Notes under the pieces: generated by a model | The model's database searches: none | Told to the model about the DNA's origin: nothing | The model's input: the letters and a program-made list of their open reading frames with translations, nothing else | Shown here: positions 61,826 through 64,000 of the stretch, piece after piece | How positions within the stretch are numbered: position 1 is the stretch's first letter | Layout: each line of letters opens with the position of its first letter | From: Pseudotamlana haliotis | Lineage (GTDB): Bacteria; Bacteroidota; Bacteroidia; Flavobacteriales; Flavobacteriaceae | Assembly (NCBI RefSeq): GCF_008806375.1 | Contig: NZ_WAAT01000037.1 | Span: 150,803-214,802, forward strand | Reading direction: 5' to 3' | DNA: 64,000 nt | Program-made: the position numbers and the translations under genes

Positions 61826-62803
61826 ATGGCGTTTAAGTTTTTAATGAAATTATGCCTGCTGTTTGTAATAGCACCAGTGGTTTCTTGTAAAACTGAAGAC
61901 CGCTTAGCAGATCAAATTGCTAAAAATAACACAGACATTAAGGTAGAACGTTTTGATAAGTTATTTGCAGAAGTGACTCCTGAAACTTTAGGAGGGGTGA
62001 AAAAAAACTATCCTTTTATGTTTTCGAACCAATATCCTGATGACTTTTGGTTGGAAAAAAAATCTGATTCCCTACAACAAGTACTGTTCAGAGAAGTGGA
62101 TCGAAGCTTTAAAAATTTTGAACCTACTGAATTTGAAATAGAATCTCTTTACAATCACCTGAAACATTACTTTCCCGATTTTCATACACCAAGAGTTATA
62201 ACGGTTACCAATGATGTGGATTACCGCAATCGTGTCATAGTTACCGATACTATTGATCTCATTGCCCTAGATGCTTATTTGGGAAGTGACCATAGGTTTT
62301 ACTCTAACATTCCTATGTATTTGAGGGCTGATTTAAAAAAAGAACACATTGTAGTTGATTTGGCCACAGCATATTCTGAAAAGTACATTTTTCAAGCCAA
62401 ACGTAAATCTCTACTTGATGAAATGATTTACTTCGGAAAGCAACTTTACTTTAAAGATCTTATGATTCCGTTTAAATCGGAAGCAGAACGCATGGGGTAT
62501 AGTCAACAGGAACTTGGCTGGGCTGAAGCTAATGAAAGCATGATTTGGCGTTACTTTATAGAGAATGAACTTTTGTATAGTACCGATTCAAAATTACCTA
62601 CACGATTTATAAACCCTGCACCTTTTTCAAAATTTTATCTAGAAGGTATTGATGGCAATTCCCCAGGAAGGATAGGACAATATATGGGCTGGCAAATTGT
62701 ACGTTCTTATATGGAACACAATGATGATGTTCCTTTAAAAGATATGCTTATAAAAAGCAGTGAAGACATTTTTAATAATTCAAAGTTTAAACCTCGAAAA
62801 TAA
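61826..62803 (+). CDS. gldB: gliding motility lipoprotein
   Basis: A 325-residue lipoprotein: a hydrophobic signal and lipobox ending VVSC at Cys21. The body matches GldB (VERFDKLFAEVTPE, NYPFMFSNQYPD, YLGSDHRFYSNIPMYLR, MIYFGKQLYF, GRIGQYMGWQIVRSYM), a helical, zinc-protease-like family required for gliding and for stability of the GldK-N secretion machinery in Flavobacterium. The ATG of gldC overlaps its stop by one base, so they are coupled. Confidence 0.93.
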   Translation: MAFKFLMKLCLLFVIAPVVSCKTEDRLADQIAKNNTDIKVERFDKLFAEVTPETLGGVKKNYPFMFSNQYPDDFWLEKKSDSLQQVLFREVDRSFKNFEPTEFEIESLYNHLKHYFPDFHTPRVITVTNDVDYRNRVIVTDTIDLIALDAYLGSDHRFYSNIPMYLRADLKKEHIVVDLATAYSEKYIFQAKRKSLLDEMIYFGKQLYFKDLMIPFKSEAERMGYSQQELGWAEANESMIWRYFIENELLYSTDSKLPTRFINPAPFSKFYLEGIDGNSPGRIGQYMGWQIVRSYMEHNDDVPLKDMLIKSSEDIFNNSKFKPRK

Positions 62804-63141
62804 TGGCAAATACACACCAATCTAAAATAGAACTTAATGTAGAACTCGATGAAAATCGTGTTCCTGAAACCCTACATTGGACAGCTGAAGACGGTGGAAT
62901 TTCTAATGAGGAAGCTAAAGCGATGATGCTTGCTGTATGGGATGCCAAGACTAAAGAAGCTTTACGTATTGATTTATGGACTAAAGATATGCCTGTAGAT
63001 GATATGAAAGTGTTTTTTCATCAAACCTTAGTTTCTATGAGTGATACCTTTTATCGTGCCACTCAAGACGAAAAAATGAGTGCTACTATGAAAGACTTTT
63101 GTGATTATTTTGCTGAAAAATTAGAGCTCAACAAAAAATAG
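62803..63141 (+). CDS. gldC: gliding motility protein GldC
   Basis: A 112-residue soluble protein with the GldC pattern: SKIELNVELDENRVPETLHWTAEDGG, AMMLAVWDAKTKEALRIDLWTKDMPVDDMK and a helical C-terminus. It is not strictly required but improves gliding and is always paired with gldB. Its 3' end overlaps the convergent glycosyltransferase gene by 37 bases. Confidence 0.95.
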   Translation: MANTHQSKIELNVELDENRVPETLHWTAEDGGISNEEAKAMMLAVWDAKTKEALRIDLWTKDMPVDDMKVFFHQTLVSMSDTFYRATQDEKMSATMKDFCDYFAEKLELNKK

Positions 63142-64000
63142 GTTTTTTTATAAATGGTTTTTAGAAAAGTATAACAATATATTCTAATAGTAGAGTAGTG
63201 TATCTTATTTAAGCTATTACGTTTGTTTGAATAGCCTGCTAAATCTAATGGTGACCCAATTTGTATTTTAGATTGTAATGCCTTTTTAGCCCATTTTCGG
63301 ATGAAATTGGGAAGTTTATAAAGCGCAATTATATTATTACTTTTCATCCCTAATCTAACGGCATTGTGTTTATATTCATTAGCCCAATCATTTTTAAAAT
63401 TAAATTTTGTATCCGCTTTTGGATAGCCAATTACTCTAATATTTAAGATATAGTGATTAGGATTTTTTGCATCAAAAATGTTAATAGACAATTTTTGGCA
63501 TGCTCTTAAAAAACATAGTTGATGATAGAGGTATGTCCATTCTTTCCATTCTACTAATTTCATAGTATCTTCCTCATATTTCTTGGCTCCTATGGACATA
63601 GCGTACTCATATTCTCGAATCCATTCCAGTAGTAAAGGAGATTTTTTTGTTGCAGCAAAAAACCAATTTTCAATTCTTTTACCATCTCGTACGGCTATAA
63701 AATCATATTCGTATTTAAACCAATTAGTTATATTTTGAGTTAACAAAATACTTGCATCCATCCATATCCCTCCGTTTTCATAAATTAGTACACATCTAAT
63801 CCAATTTGTCTTTTTTTGAATAGTCAATTTATCAAACTCTTTAGGAATGGTTCTATTAATATGATTTTGAAAGTTGTTTAGATTTAATATAAATATTTCA
63901 AAACCTGGACAATGAAGCTTCCAACTATTAATACATACTTCACATAGTTTAGGTAGTTTTGTAGGCTTCCCTTTTTTAGGACACCTTAAAATTCGACAAA
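63105..64000 (-). CDS. glycosyltransferase with DXD-type motif (start beyond the window)
   Basis: The frame enters from the right edge and ends at 63105, about 298 codons. From the edge it reads LPKLCEVCINSWKLHCPGFEI, a typical opening of capsule/LPS sugar transferases of the GT32 type. It continues with LIYENGGIWMDASILL, whose Asp and Gly residues form the nucleotide-sugar/metal site (consensus YxxGGxYxDxD, here WMDAS). The C-terminus is basic and Lys-rich. It probably adds a sugar to surface polysaccharide. Higher A+T and a 37-base overlap with gldC suggest the start of a variable surface-polysaccharide region. Confidence 0.8.
   Translation of the reverse strand, partial: CRILRCPKKGKPTKLPKLCEVCINSWKLHCPGFEIFILNLNNFQNHINRTIPKEFDKLTIQKKTNWIRCVLIYENGGIWMDASILLTQNITNWFKYEYDFIAVRDGKRIENWFFAATKKSPLLLEWIREYEYAMSIGAKKYEEDTMKLVEWKEWTYLYHQLCFLRACQKLSINIFDAKNPNHYILNIRVIGYPKADTKFNFKNDWANEYKHNAVRLGMKSNNIIALYKLPNFIRKWAKKALQSKIQIGSPLDLAGYSNKRNSLNKIHYSTIRIYCYTFLKTIYKKTYFLLSSNFSAK

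Noticed and set aside
1..64000. CRISPR arrays, tRNA or rRNA genes, insertion-sequence transposases, prophage
   Set aside because: No regularly spaced repeats, cloverleaf sequences, transposase or phage proteins were found on either strand.

Overview
The window is low-GC DNA from a gliding, most likely marine member of the Flavobacteriaceae (Bacteroidetes). The evidence is three gliding-motility genes (gldA, gldB, gldC), a PL7 alginate lyase lipoprotein, promoters of the Bacteroidetes TAnnTTTG type, almost no Shine-Dalgarno sequences, and family-typical fusions (DAHP synthase with C-terminal chorismate mutase, split MetH, HEPN-tailed sulfite reductase). No prophage, plasmid, CRISPR, rRNA or tRNA was seen. 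Both ends cut a gene: the first codons of leuA on the left and a sugar-nucleotide-type glycosyltransferase on the right.

Layout. 1-2200: leuA start, an unknown helical protein and a lipocalin-like lipoprotein. 2300-7470: methionine branch, with a SAM-I riboswitch, a MetX-aspartokinase-homoserine dehydrogenase fusion and a sulfhydrylase. 7470-9800: a broken small gene, flavodoxin, and alginate lyase with a palindromic operator. 9890-25970: a sulfur superlocus in one direction: Rrf2 regulator, CymR-like box, DUF2061, cysH, cysD, cysN, sulfite reductase, siroheme genes, ferredoxin reductase, cysE, cysM, second SAM-I riboswitch, metH in two pieces, metF. Together these take sulfate to cysteine and methionine and supply siroheme, electrons and the methyl donor. 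25980-29300: envelope proteins, a YceI protein and a frameshifted antitoxin-like gene. 29400-33750: ackA-pta and gldA on the minus strand. 33850-38150: an aromatic amino acid operon (pheA, aminotransferase, tyrA, DAHP synthase/chorismate mutase). 38200-54500: outer-membrane protein, putA, rsgA-dtd, two DUF3857/transglutaminase proteins, mazG, aroA, queA, rlmN, a polyprenyl synthase and a DUF2254 protein. 54515-57865: a transglutaminase / alpha-E / ATP-grasp cassette whose ATP-grasp gene has an in-frame amber stop. 58060-64000: dnaG, an atypical response regulator, nadE, gldBC and a glycosyltransferase.

The most interesting signal is in the leader of the aromatic operon (33852-34023). It has a promoter, a 25-codon peptide packed with Tyr and Phe codons, and three mutually exclusive hairpins ending in a perfect intrinsic terminator. 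This is a complete ribosome-dependent Phe/Tyr attenuator. A second layer is a set of dispersed structured elements. One hairpin family sits directly in front of cysD, cysN, the sulfite reductase, metF and tyrA, with inverted copies directly after cysD, cysN and metH. A second element with a covarying closing stem lies in the leaders of the sulfhydrylase and metF. Smaller palindromes surround metH, and one of them encodes the C-terminus of the first MetH half.
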